Positions 1 to 11,985 of a stretch of DNA of 64,000 bases are shown here, in pieces; within the stretch, counting starts at the first letter, position 1; the number at the start of each line of letters is the position of its first letter. The position numbers were made by a program, and so were the translations under genes. Under the pieces are notes generated by a model that saw only the letters and a program-made list of their open reading frames with translations, ran no database searches and was not told where the DNA came from. Source of the DNA: Pseudoscleropodium purum (taxonomy: Eukaryota; Streptophyta; Bryopsida; Hypnales; Brachytheciaceae); the NCBI GenBank assembly GCA_963969395.1, contig OZ017795.1, positions 31,725,063 through 31,789,062 on the forward strand, in the 5' to 3' direction.

Positions 1-657
1 TTGAATTTGACCCTTACATGTACGTTGTGACTCTCGCTCTCTCTCTCGCTCCCTCTGTTTTTTTTGTCTCTTTCTTGTAAGTGACGTTTCGAACAGTAAA
101 TTCGGTGGATTTTCTGTTTAATTCTTTCGTTTCGTGGTTGTGATCTTTAATGATTGACCAGATGTTGGACTCTCTGCATTGAGATTAGTGTGTTGAGGGA
201 GTTCAGGTGTAGCTGTTCCCTCGGTTCTTCGACTAATGCTAGATGATACGTGGATGGCTCATGCTTTGGTTCTGTCGAGAATTTTTTTCGAGAAGAGCGT
301 GTATGCTAACGACTTTTGAGCGTTTGGAAGCTTTCTTTCTTGAGCTGTGCGGAGGGATAGATAAAGACCCTATTGACCTAGATTTTATTGAGTGCTTTCG
401 GTCTGAGTAGTGTATTTCGATTATATTTGAAGCCAGATTTGGATCAATTCTATTATCTGTTAGCTCCTAAATGTTTCATTCCTGGTGCTGTGGATTGCCG
501 CATATGAGCTTTCGGATTTAATCGGGATTCTTATAGTTGGTTCAGCAATTGTAATTGATGCGTGTGTATTTCTTTCTCCAGCTCACTCGGATTTTCTTAC
601 AGGATGTTTTTACAACTTATGAGATAACTGCTGGAATAATTTGACTCTTGAGTACAG
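1..657 (+). other. Probable promoter, leader and first intron(s) of the PTAR1-like gene
   Basis: The first 60 bases contain a CT-rich tract of the kind common near plant transcription starts. A good donor (GTAAGTGA) follows at about 78. Several short ATG-initiated frames are present, but none joins in phase to the conserved exon with an obvious splice. The true first coding exon was not identified. Confidence 0.35.
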
Positions 658-3600
658 GTGTGCAAAAGTCAGTGTAATGACAACTGTCATTGCTTTACCG
701 CAATTAAACTCTGGAAAGGACTACTTCTAGCTCTATCTCTAGCTGGCCTGACACTCTATTTCGATGTGTGCTACAGTGATGAGCTCGGGTTTGTGCATCC
801 GTCTCAACTTGAGAGTTTGCATTCTCTCGAAAACTTTGCTTTAGATCAGGAGAGACCCTTTTTTATGAAAACAAGGAGGAAATCTGATGGTCAAGAGGAA
901 TCGGATGACTCTACTGAGTATGCGGAGGATTGTTCACAGAGAAGCGAAGGACATGAAGTGGAGGCTGAACCGCCTGGGACCAATCCGGATCAGAGTTATC
1001 TGAACAGTGTGCAAGGAGAAGTCATCAACTTTCCTTATGACAAATCAGCATTTTGGTGTTCTCATCACAAGCTCGCCATTGCCGTACCTGCCCTTGCCCC
1101 TATTTACGAAGTTGCCAAGAAAGAGTTTCTTGCAAATAGGAAAGTATACACGAAATGGATGGCAGGTGCAAGGAGCGCTAGCACACATGCCACTACCCTC
1201 AGCACCCAACTCTCTGATATTAACTTGGAAAATGGACACGCAAATGGTGATTTGAAAGTTGTTGACACGGACACTGGAAATGAGGAGGTCTCAGTGCAGA
1301 AGAATCTCATGCTTTACACGAGAGTGTTGGTGATTGTGAACAGTGACTTTGCAAGTGCTTGGAATACCAGGTGAGCTCTTTTTAATGACCACTTAGATCT
1401 AATAGAAGGATAAACTGTGATATCGAGGTCAGTGAAGTTGTAAAACATTCTCGAATAGGCGACATTAATTGGCTGCATGCTTAGGTGTTGCAGGCAGTCA
1501 TCGCAGTTGCTTGAGGTGTGCATGGTTGAAGTATCGCATCCGTGATCTCTTAGTTTACGATCATATATCAGCATCCCTGAAGTTTTCTAGCCATTGCACT
1601 TCTTTGTTGTAGAAAGCGCATACTGTCGAGAATTGAGGCAACGGAAGCTTCTCTTTTGGCTGAGCTGCGTTTAGCGGGCATGGTTTTAGCGTATGGGCCC
1701 AAGAGCGAGGAGTCGTGGGCTTACAGGTTCGTTTTACTTTTCGAGCTGCTGATTTCTTTTTTGATCGTATCATATTTTTCAATATTTTGGCAGATTCGAT
1801 TCCTATTTTGTATTCCCAGAAGAATTAGTCAGGGGGGTCCTTCACTAGATTTTTCAAACAGTTTCCTAGGTGTTCAAACAGTCGAGTCATGGTTCCTCCA
1901 ATTATGGCTTCTGCCTCTTGGAATGTATAGTTTGTGTCTGCAAATTGCAGACTTTACTGTACAGATTCACAATTCTCTGTTTGTAGCATCGTTTTCATGT
2001 TAGTGATACTTATAGCCATAGTTGCTCCATTTAGGATTATTTCTCGTGCATGTTTACACAAAAAATTATTCCTTTACTTGTATCTTCCCAAGTACGTAGC
2101 AGTTTTCAGCTTCTTAACGTTGCTGGGGACATGCTTTGGCAGGCGGTGGATTATTAACCGGATGATTTCTGGTGGAATGTGTTGGAGGACTCTGGACTCG
2201 GTCCTTAAAGGCGATTCAATGCTTGTCGAAGCCATTGCTGGGGTATACTGTTTGACTTTCCATTTAAATTTCTATCACCTGCTGTGCCTTAATCAAATGT
2301 TGTTTTCAATTTGTAGAATTAGTTCAACCTTAAAGGGCTTGCCCGATTATGAACAAGGCGACACATCTAAGGTCAAACTGCAGACGATCACTGCCTTAAA
2401 CTGGAAAATTCCATTAGTTACTTGAGCATCAAGTAGGCAATTTCACTGTACCGAGTAGTCCCAGCTTTTTAGTATTAGGAGCGAACGAATGGTTCTGATA
2501 AAAGTTCCAACCTCTTATACCTATGAAGCTTACATGCATTTCGAGAAAGATGCAAACGACGGGTAGCAAGATCATTATCTGACCATTTTGTCCACGTGAT
2601 TAAATATCTACTGTTCACCTGTGGTGCAGAGGTCTACAATGAACTACCGGGCTTGGCGCCATCGCTATTGGCTAGTCTCACGTATGACACTTAAGCAGGT
2701 CTATTTTCTATGATTTTCTAATCCTCCTTTCTTTCTAATAAATTCCTGGCTCTGTACTAAATTATAAGCTCACTAATGCATTGTGTTTCGTTTTGTATAC
2801 CGCCGCTTTTCTGATTGGTTTGTTTTTGTGACGCAGGCGTCATTGGAATTACAAGATACAAAGAGATGGGCGCAAAAGCATGTAGCTGATAACTGCTGCT
2901 TCCACTATAGGCGGGTTGGTTTTTAAAAAAAATTCCGACTTTTGATCATGCCTCGTCTTTGATTTTGGCTGTCTTTTACTGGAGTATTCTTACTGAGTGG
3001 GAGACTGTTATTGCAGTGTCTTCTATTAGGTCTTCTTCAGGCTGGATTAACGCCCAATGGAAAGACTGTTAGCGGTCCAACTCTAGCCGATGCCACTGCA
3101 CAGGCCAACTTATCGTCTGCCTTATCTATGAATCCGCAATTCGTGACTACATTGTGGAAGGTATGTATCTTCTGAGGAACGAGAAGTTAGTAGAAATGAA
3201 AGATCAATAATTCCTTGTTGCAGTATCCGAGATTAGTGCTAGTCACTATGACTTAACCTCATAGTCCTCACTGCAGATATCTCAATTTCCAGATATTATT
3301 TACAACCTGTAAAATGAGTGTATGGCGTACAGGTTGGGTCACCATTTTGTATCGTTGTAAACTTTACAGTCCTCATTGCAGTTATCTCAATTCCTGATAT
3401 TATTACAGGCTGTAGGATTAGTGTATGACATATAGGTTAGGGTCATTATTTCGTATCTTAGTATTCGACTCCCTGAAGCAGCTGCAACTTTTCATTTTGA
3501 TTGCCAAGAAAATGGCTTGCACTCCTTTCTTTTTCATGAAGTCTATGCTGTATGATTTCAAAGTCAATCCTGGAATATTCTGCACTGATACTATCACGTT

Positions 3601-4419
3601 ATTCCAGGAAGAATTCTCCTGGAACAAGGATCTGATTGAACTATATATTGGTCGTGAGGTACATTCTCGTCCTTCCGCCTTAATTTCCTGAGATATCTAT
3701 CTTTGCAAAGTAAAATGAAAAAAGGAAGCTGCTTAACAAAGGTGCAGGATTTAATTTTTACACTGCATACAAGTTTTGTGAGATTCAGCACTTCTAATTT
3801 ACGAAGCATTCCGTTTTTACTTCTGTTCTGTAGGCTTTATGGCTACATCGACGGTTTTTAATCTGGGGTTTTAGTAACTACTCCAGGATGTTGGAATCAA
3901 CCCCACTTTCAGTCGAATCAAATATCAGTGACAGCATACCTTCATTGCTTGAAGAGGAGGAATTTCCTCAAAGAGCAGCCCAGCTTGCTGAGAGAGAGCT
4001 TCAATTTGCAGACGCCTGTATTGCGGCCTGTCAGGCAGACCCGCTTGATGATGCTTGCAGGCAGAAAGAATATGCAGCTGCTTACAAGCTTTGGGTCCTT
4101 TGGCTGGTGAGTGGAAAGTTGTCACGTCTTGTAAGTGGTTAATGAAGCTATTGTAGAGGCTCGCTTTTCGTCTGTGCCATGTTGTGGATACAGGCTGTAT
4201 CCTTTGTTGCATTCTGCTTAAGCGTGCCAATAAGGGTTTAGGGAGTCTGTTAATTCTGCGTTTGGATTCCAACTGCAGCATGCCGGAGGGAAGGAAGATG
4301 AGAAGCATGGACATTCAATCAGTAGAGTAACGGAGTTAAATAATCTGGAGCTCTTGCTGAAGGACACGAGTCCTCATCGTGAGTGCTTATGGAATGGCCT
4401 GGTTCCGAACCTGGTTTAA
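658..4419 (+). CDS. PTAR1: Protein prenyltransferase alpha-subunit repeat protein (PTAR1-like), 5' start unresolved
   Basis: Coding exons read by eye: up to 658-1370 (probably really from 743), 1613-1735, 2143-2242, 2630-2698, 2837-2914, 3017-3160, 3608-3658, 3834-4106 and 4279-4419 (TAA). All junctions are GT-AG and the phases agree, giving at most about 563 residues. The prenyltransferase-alpha (PPTA) repeat pattern of W..R helices is clear: SDFASAWNTRK, ESWAYRRWIINRM, MNYRAWRHRYWLVSRM and ALWLHRRFLIWGF. The N-terminal DELGFVHPSQ is typical of PTAR1-type proteins. In this family the subunit is thought to pair with a beta subunit in a protein geranylgeranyltransferase; here that is inferred from family only. 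No in-frame ATG precedes the conserved N-terminus, and an in-frame TGA lies at 649-651. The start codon must therefore be in an upstream exon. A pyrimidine-rich stretch ending in AG at 742 is the best acceptor. The last exon is poorly conserved. Confidence 0.85.
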
Positions 4420-7400
4420 ATTCATAGCGGCACCATAAGAAACGACTCTTACCAGTCTACTTTGAAGGTAAGAAGGATAAGCTAGGTTGACTTTGACTCT
4501 CTCTACTCATCGTCAATTAGGGATCTTCATTTTTGGAACCGAAACGTTTCCAGCACACACGCAGAACTAGCTTAAGGCGGAAATAGGCAATATAGCTTCA
4601 ATGTGTTGAGTGTAGAGCAGTTGCTTCTATGGTTCATTTTCGAAACCTCCAGGATGTCATCGTCTGTTTAGTTTATATCAGCGAAGACCCAATTCCAAGG
4701 CAAGAAGGCAGACGCGTAGGCTATGTTGCAGCGACAGTAGACGCAGGGGAAGCAGGGAAGATGGGTTTCTTGCCTGACTGGGCTGTGCCTGAGATGGTGT
4801 TGTGGCCCTGCACTTTATGTGATAAATTCGTAGGTCTTATATATTGCGTACATACAACATTTTTGCACATTTTGCATGCATTATCTTTGTAAGTTTATTA
4901 TATGATCCAAAAGAAAAACAAAACAAAACAATCATGGTCCTGTTTTATGGAGCCTATGACCTTGTAGTCCAACTTCAAAATCATGTACTTTGAATGTTCA
5001 TTTTATAAGTGCACCTTAAAGGAATTTTTATTTGTTTTTCATAGATGGAGTGTGTCTTTTTGAGGATCTTTTATGAAGATTTGAAATTAATATCAAATAC
5101 AAGGATGTTGATACAAGGATGTTGGAAAATTTCAAATTTTTTACCATACATGTATATTTTATTGTAATATAGAACATCATTGTGTAAATATAATTTTGTT
5201 AACTTTCAATAGGTAAAATATTTTTATAGGCTATCAATTAAGGTTAGTGGTGAAAATATTAGGGGGCTCATTGTGTATAAGTCTTAGAAACTATGTGTTT
5301 CCAAACATGAAGTGGCTTAAGAATATTACGGCAAAAAATTTGAAGAATTTTATCTTTATTTTGTGGTATCAAAGAAGGGATTGAAGGTGTTATAATTAAC
5401 ATAGGGTTTAGAGAAATGGTGGATATTTATTGATTTTTGGAAATTACCTAAGATTCTTGGTATTATGGCCGAGAACAATCCAATTACAAAGTTGTTTGAA
5501 CTTGGCCACATCTTGACTTTAGGTGAAGGGTTCGTTTAATTCATGGCAACTAATGAGATGTCCATGTTTCCCACTTGTGATTTGTTGGCCATAAAAATTT
5601 GAATCAAATTTAGAGGTCTTGCTATTGTTGGCACACTCCTACTTCCAATTCTTTCTCAGTTCACTTCTACTTATTGCTCACTTACTCTCTCTTTCTAGGG
5701 TCTCTAAAGATGCATAGTTACTTTCATTTGAATGACTATGATTTTGTAGAAGTACTTCTACTTCTATATAGGATTTCAAGAACTTGTATTCTAGATGTTT
5801 ATGAAGTGCAAGCAATATGGGGTTGGCATCAAAATTGCACTACATGTTTTAGTGTCCACCATCTTGTGAGCATTGTAAGTCCATATGTATTAAGTTTTAT
5901 TTTATCATATTGAATTTAGCATTTAGGGTTTAGGATTTCAATGATCTACTTCACTTTTTATTGGTTTTTTTTTCATTTGTCTTTGAATTGAGTTAACTTT
6001 GATGAACTTCAAAATTTTATGGCTCATTACAAAGTAAAGTTGTTCACCATCAATGATGTCTCTAACACCTTAGTTTATACTTACAAATGCAATTGCAAGG
6101 TAAGACTCTAATTTAATTCTAAACCATTGTAGTTATTTACTATGCTATTGATATGTTGCAAGTATCCTACTCCTCTCTCTTAAATGTAGGATTCAATGGG
6201 TAAAGCCTAACTTAATTTGCAAGCCATGTTCTCAAGTTTGTATTAGTACTAGACTATGTGTTTAGAGATGTCATTCACATCATGGGTGCTACAAGTAAAG
6301 ATGTACTTGGAATACCACATCTTAAAATTATCAATAGGAAATGAATAGATGCTTCCTTGTTTGATCATGTAGTCATTCAATACCAATGCAATTAGCACAC
6401 CTTCAACTAGTACTAATGGAAAATCTTAGCATATGCACCAAAGTACTCTTGACTTCATTCTTTTTGCTACAATGATAGAACTCTCATTTTTGTGGGATGT
6501 GATGGAGTTGGCTCACGTGGAGAAGGATGAAGAGGCTAAAGACTTTGTTGATGTAAACGGTGTAGTTTTGTAGCATAGTGCAACATTTGGCTATGATAAA
6601 TTCATTTAGAGGTTGGATTCAATTTTGAAATACAACAAAAATTTTGTATTCCAGATTAGCTTAGGATTGGTGTTATTGTCATTTTGAGTAGCATAATGTA
6701 CAAAACCTATGTTGATACAAGCTTCTCTCATCTAATTCATCGTAGTATAAAACATAGATCCTAAACTCTTCATTTTGCAACAATATTGATGAATATTGTA
6801 TAAGTTTTAAATTTAGATGACAACATTCTTTATTTTGTTGTATTTAAGTCTCTAAATTGATTTAATTATTTAACCTAACCCTTTGCCAAATACTAGATTG
6901 TTGTGAACTCCAAGAAGTTGGTCAAGCTTGTATGATGTTTATATGTTTCAATGTCCATGATCTATCTTTATATAATGCTTGTGTATTCATGTTTGGTCAT
7001 TCTATTCATTGTCATAATATTCATTTGAAGTTCATGTAAAAATCAAAATTACATGTCATTTATTCAATTGCATTTAAAGGTGTAATAATTAATGTCTTTG
7101 TTTTCACTTCTATTGTGAACCCAAAATATAAAACTTACAATAAGCATATCTTGTGACAAAAGAACAACAATTTATTTTTGTAATAGTTATAGGCCTACTT
7201 TTAATGTGCAATGTTACATTATGTTAGAGTATTACTTTAAATTACCTTAACTTACCTAATTGGGTACATTAAATTACAATAAGGCACAATAGGGACAAGA
7301 ATGTATCTTAAATTATCTTAAAGCAAAGTAATCCCCCCTCTTGAATTCCCCTTGGACGCAAGTAGTATTAAAAATATACATGTAGTAAGCCCTTCCAAAG

Positions 7401-10190
7401 GTGAAAATACTCTGATAATAAAGTTGTAAACTAAAAATGAATGAAAATCACCCATTTACAATATAAACAAGAATTATTTGACCATTTAATATTAGTTATT
7501 ATCTTTTTGGCACTTATAATATCTCAAAGATGTTTTAGAATCACATGGAATATTGCACTTAGGCACAAGAAATGTTTTGGCAATCATAGCAATCACTATT
7601 AATGCATGTGGTTTAATTGAGGATTTCAATGAAATAAATAAGAGGATTCTTTGTCAAAAAAAAAAAATTTTATATCATTTTTATTATTGAGAAAGAATTT
7701 ATTAAGATGATAATGTATTATTAAAATTCTAAATTTTTAATGTTCATTGATACTATAGGCACCTAATGAGCTTAAATAGCTAAAGTAGCTCCAATCATAG
7801 ATACCTATAAAATTAACATTAAAAATAAGGTTTTTAAGATAACATGAATATTCTTCATTTGAAAAAAATCATATCTAAATCATGGTCTAATTACCTAGAT
7901 AGAAAGATTAATTTTTTTTAATAAATTTCAATAAAAAGTGAATAATATAGGACAACCAATAAATTTATATGGATATTTAGTGGGTGCATTCTCCGAGGCA
8001 TCAAAGATATATTTCTTGTCCTAAATAACATCGATCTAAGCCACTAGTCACATAAAAGTTAAATTTTTATTTTTTGTAACCTCAAATGATTTAAATTATC
8101 AAAATTATTTATGGAATATGTCTTTGTGATAAGAGAATTCTAAATTCATGAACACTTTGAAATTTTGGAATTTGAATTTAAAAGATAATGTTTGCTTTTG
8201 AATTATTCATTTTCATAAATTTAGTCAATTTTTACCATTGGATCATTTTGTAGTGGTGCTTAGTTAATGAATCTTTTTTATCCTATTGTTAGTGGTTGAC
8301 AAAATAGGAAATTTTCACAAGTTTGTATATTGGAGTTGGTTTTAAGTCATGGCCAAGTGCCTTTGGGCATTCAAGAACTAAAGAATGTCTAATATAATTA
8401 GATTTTTGTCTTAAAATTAAAATTTTGATGGTGTATTTTTAATAATTTGATAAAACATATATCATGAAATTCAAATCTTTTAGAAGTTTTAGAAGTATTA
8501 AGCTTTCTTTTATTTTCATCAAATGTATTGTAATATACATAATAAATATTTTTTCAAAAGAATAAGGTTGTTTTTATAAATCCTATAATATATAATTAAA
8601 TTTTTTTTATGACAACAATCACTTAGAAGCATATATATTAGTAAATAATGGCCTTTATTAGTAATATTTATATCGATTGAACAATTTCTTTTATCATATC
8701 ACTATAATTTATAATTTTCATTTGTCAAAGGATAAAGAACCAATTACAAGCAAATAAAATTTATTTAGTTTCAAAATTCAAAATATTACTATTAGAGTTG
8801 TTTATTTATTATTGTGCTATATACAATAATCAATATTTATCATTAATGACCTTATCTACACCATGTAGTTAGGAGCTTTCAATCTTTGGAGACACTACTG
8901 AGCTCTACTATTACTCTGATTTTTGTATGCTTTTGAAAAAAATTCTTAGTGGGATATTATTAATCGAAACTTAGGTTCCAATGATATTCAACAATTTCTA
9001 CAACTATTATGAATTACAATTAATTTAGAAGCTCATACAATCTTTATTCTACAAATTATAGAGCTACAATTATGGAAGTAGTAATCATAATGTATGCTCA
9101 AGACAATTAAAATCTTACAAAGATGCAACAATGCCTTCAATCAAGAAGTTTTTTACTAGTTAATTTTTTCAATTAAATAAAATCATTAAAATGATGCAAG
9201 ATGTTGACTTTTATTAATGAACTAATAAATTTTATGAAAAGTATAAGCCTTGCACAAGCTTTTGAAATTTTGTAAGGTAAGCTTTCTTGTATTAATAAAT
9301 ATTTGCATTATATTTGTACAAATTTACTTGAAATTTGAAGTATAAATTTTGGAATGTAATTAAGATATGTTCATCAATGAAACCTTACACCATACATCAA
9401 AAATTCAATAAATTATTCACGTTTAATTTTTAGAATTTGTATTTTTTTTAAATTTAAATTTGAAAAAAAAATATGATTTCATATTATGGCTAATAGAATA
9501 ACTATATATAAGTGCAAGGATTTTTCATTACTATTATGACTTCAATAATCAATGTGTACCCAATTTCAAATATTCAAATGACCTCAAAAAAATTTAGTAT
9601 TTCAATTAATTAGTCTTAAATTTTCAAACTCTACAATTACGTATCAATATTGAATTAAAAATAGAAATTTTAATCTTTTGGTTGCTAATTTATTGAATTC
9701 AAAAAAACTCATAATAAGTACTAAATTTAAAATCTCTTTATTGCAAAGTCCAAACCTAAATTTTATTTTTAAAATTCACAAAAATAAGGAATAAATTTTA
9801 ATTACAAAAGAAAATTACAAGAGAATTCTTTAAATATGAAAATCACAAGTTAAAAATTGAAGTTTTCAACCATTAAAACGAAAACTTTTATCTTATATAT
9901 ACTTCATATTATATTTTGCATTCATTTATAAATTTTCTGGAAAATATTGATTATGCATAAGTTTTGTAAAAATGCTCTCATATCTCTATTTATAATTTAT
10001 AGTGCTATGAGCTTCATATCTCAATCAAATTTTCTTGATGATTATGATATATAATATTGACCCAATCAACAAATGTTATTTTAAACACTTTGAAGACAAT
10101 TTTGACTCTATGTATTCTATTATAGTATAGAAAGTTTCATCAATGTAAATACATGAAATATATTATCATTGATTGATCAAATGTAAATAC
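4420..10190. other. AT-rich intergenic spacer
   Basis: The first few hundred bases may be 3' UTR of the PTAR1-like gene. The rest is strongly AT-rich with no ORF showing domain motifs and no splice-compatible exon chain. A TGGTATCAAAGA string near 5363 recalls a retrotransposon primer-binding site, but no LTR pair was seen. No gene can be supported here. Confidence 0.6.
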
Positions 10191-10195
10191 ATGAA

Positions 10196-10644
10196 ATATA
10201 TTTGCTGCTAAAAGAAAATATCAAATGGAAAATTTTAAATTTAGATTGGATATTAAATGTAAAACATGTGGAATGAGTAAACATAAAGGACTATGTAAAA
10301 TACCATGGACAATGCTGAAAGTGTAGCTCAACTAAAATGCAATGACAAGTGTAATATTGACAATGCAAAAGAAGTTGAAAAAAGAACTAGAGCTAAAAAA
10401 AATTATCACTAGCTGCTAAAAGAATATATTTGTTGCTAAAAGAAAATATGAAATGGAAAATTTTAAATTTAGATTGGATATTAAATACAAAACATGTGGA
10501 ATGAGTAAACATAAAGGACTATGTAAAATACCATGGACAATGTTGAAAGTGTAGCTCAACTAAAATGCAATGATAAGTGTAATATTGACAATGCAAAAGA
10601 AGTTGAAAAAAGAACTAGAGCTACAAAAAAATTATCACTAGCTG
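10196..10644 (+). repeat. Tandem duplication of the zinc transporter 5' end (2 copies, 228-bp offset)
   Basis: Copy 1 (about 10196-10415) and copy 2 (about 10423-10644) are nearly identical across upstream sequence, start codon and the first 30 or so codons. The ATG is at 10305 in copy 1 and 10533 in copy 2. Copy 1 has a few substitutions and a 1-bp deletion in the A-run after AGAGCT. A shorter repeat (ATGTAAATACATGAAATATA) also lies just upstream, at 10143 and 10181. Confidence 0.93.
10305..10412 (+). other. 35-codon upstream ORF made by the duplicated start region
   Basis: The ATG of duplicate copy 1 opens a frame matching the transporter N-terminus (MDNAESVAQLKCNDKC...). After a 1-bp deletion it shifts frame and stops at TAG 10410-10412. 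If transcripts start upstream of 10305, this is an upstream ORF ahead of the real start at 10533. It could equally be untranscribed promoter sequence. Confidence 0.6.
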
Positions 10645-11985
10645 TAGGATTGTGCATTGTTTTCATAATAGGTGAAGTAATAGGTGGAGTGATTTCCAAT
10701 AGTTTAGCAATTTTAACTGACGCAGCACATCTTCTTTCTGATATTGCTGGTTTTGCCATTGCTTTATTTGCAATCTATGCATCTGGATGGGAGGCCAATC
10801 CTCGCAAAACCTTTGGTTATTACCGGCTTGAGATATTAGGGGCATTGATTTCCATTCAAATTATATGGTTGGTCACAGGTGTTTTAGTATATGAAGCAAT
10901 AGTTCGATTTATCCACCCTCATAAAAATATAAATGGGTTAATCATGTTTTGTGTAGCTTGTGGTGGGTTGGGTATAAATATTATTATAATGTGTACACTA
11001 GGTCATGAAGGCCATGGTCATAGTCATTCTCACGACCATGATAGTGAATACCACCACGAACATAACCAACAAAAACATCACCATGGACATGATCACATTG
11101 AGAAACATAAGCATGAATACGGGCATCCTGAGTTTAAAAAGGGGATATATGCACAATTGTTACATTGTTTTGGTATGTATCTACTAGCTTACATTAAGCT
11201 CCTTCAATATTATCTAAGTGATGTTTATCTAATTTTGTTTTAAATAATGGTAGACAAATACTTCATTATATGATGTAAAAGAAATTTTTCTTAGTTTTAT
11301 TTCAAATTCAGGAATAAGAAAACACAATCGCCACTTTCCTCACAAGGCAACATCCATAAATGCCAAATCTAAGAAAGGTCCAAAGTCTCACAATGATCAC
11401 GATGATCATGATCAAGACAATGAAGACGACGACTTTCATGAAATAAGCATAATCGAACATAAGAAAGAAGGTAATCTGAAACATCGGTCGAACAGTATCA
11501 AACTCGACAAAGACCTTCATCCTCCCTACAAAAGGACCGAAGAAAGTATCAACGTACGTGCTGCATATTTGCACGCTTTAGGTGATTTTGTGCAAAGCAT
11601 CGGAGTTATGGTTGCGGGAGCTATTGTATGGATTAAACCGGAGTTATATATTGTTGACCCAATATGTACAATTGTTTTTTCAATCATGGTTTTAGCAACA
11701 ACGTATAGCATGATTAAAGAGATTGTAGAAATCTTAATGGAAAGTACTCCAAGGGAAATTGATGCAAGTGCCCTTGAAGTGGGTTTGTTGAAATTAGATG
11801 GAGTTGTTGAGGTTCATGAACTTCATATTTGGGCCATTACTGTTGGTAGGTCTTTACTTGCATGTCATATTCGGTCGAGTCCGAACTCGGATACAAATGA
11901 GGTGCTTCATATTGTAACAGAATATGTTGAAAAAGTGTACAATATTAGCCATGTAACAATACAAGTTGAACAAAAGCCATCTTAG
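10533..11985 (+). CDS. MTP1: Zinc transporter of the CDF family, MTP1/ZAT type
   Basis: Two exons, 10533-11172 and 11312-11985, joined phase 1 across a 139-bp GT-AG intron, give 437 residues, close to the usual plant MTP1 length. It has six predicted membrane segments. The two metal-site motifs of zinc CDFs are intact: HLLSD (H66, D70) in helix 2 and HALGD (H301, D305) in helix 5. Between helices 4 and 5 lies a long His-rich cytosolic loop (GHGHSHSHDHD and KHHHGHDH). The C-terminal cytosolic domain is present (VHELHIWAITVG). Plant MTP1 proteins exchange Zn2+ for protons into the vacuole; function here is inferred from these motifs. The intron falls inside the His-rich loop. The gene is AT-rich like its surroundings and sits alone between large spacers. 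Confidence 0.93.

Noticed and set aside
4629..4892. 87-codon open frame downstream of the PTAR1-like stop
   Set aside because: No domain, no splice link to the gene, and it lies in the likely 3' UTR and spacer.
5363..5376. TGGTATCAAAGA resembling a tRNA-iMet primer-binding site
   Set aside because: No paired LTRs, polypurine tract or retrotransposon proteins nearby.
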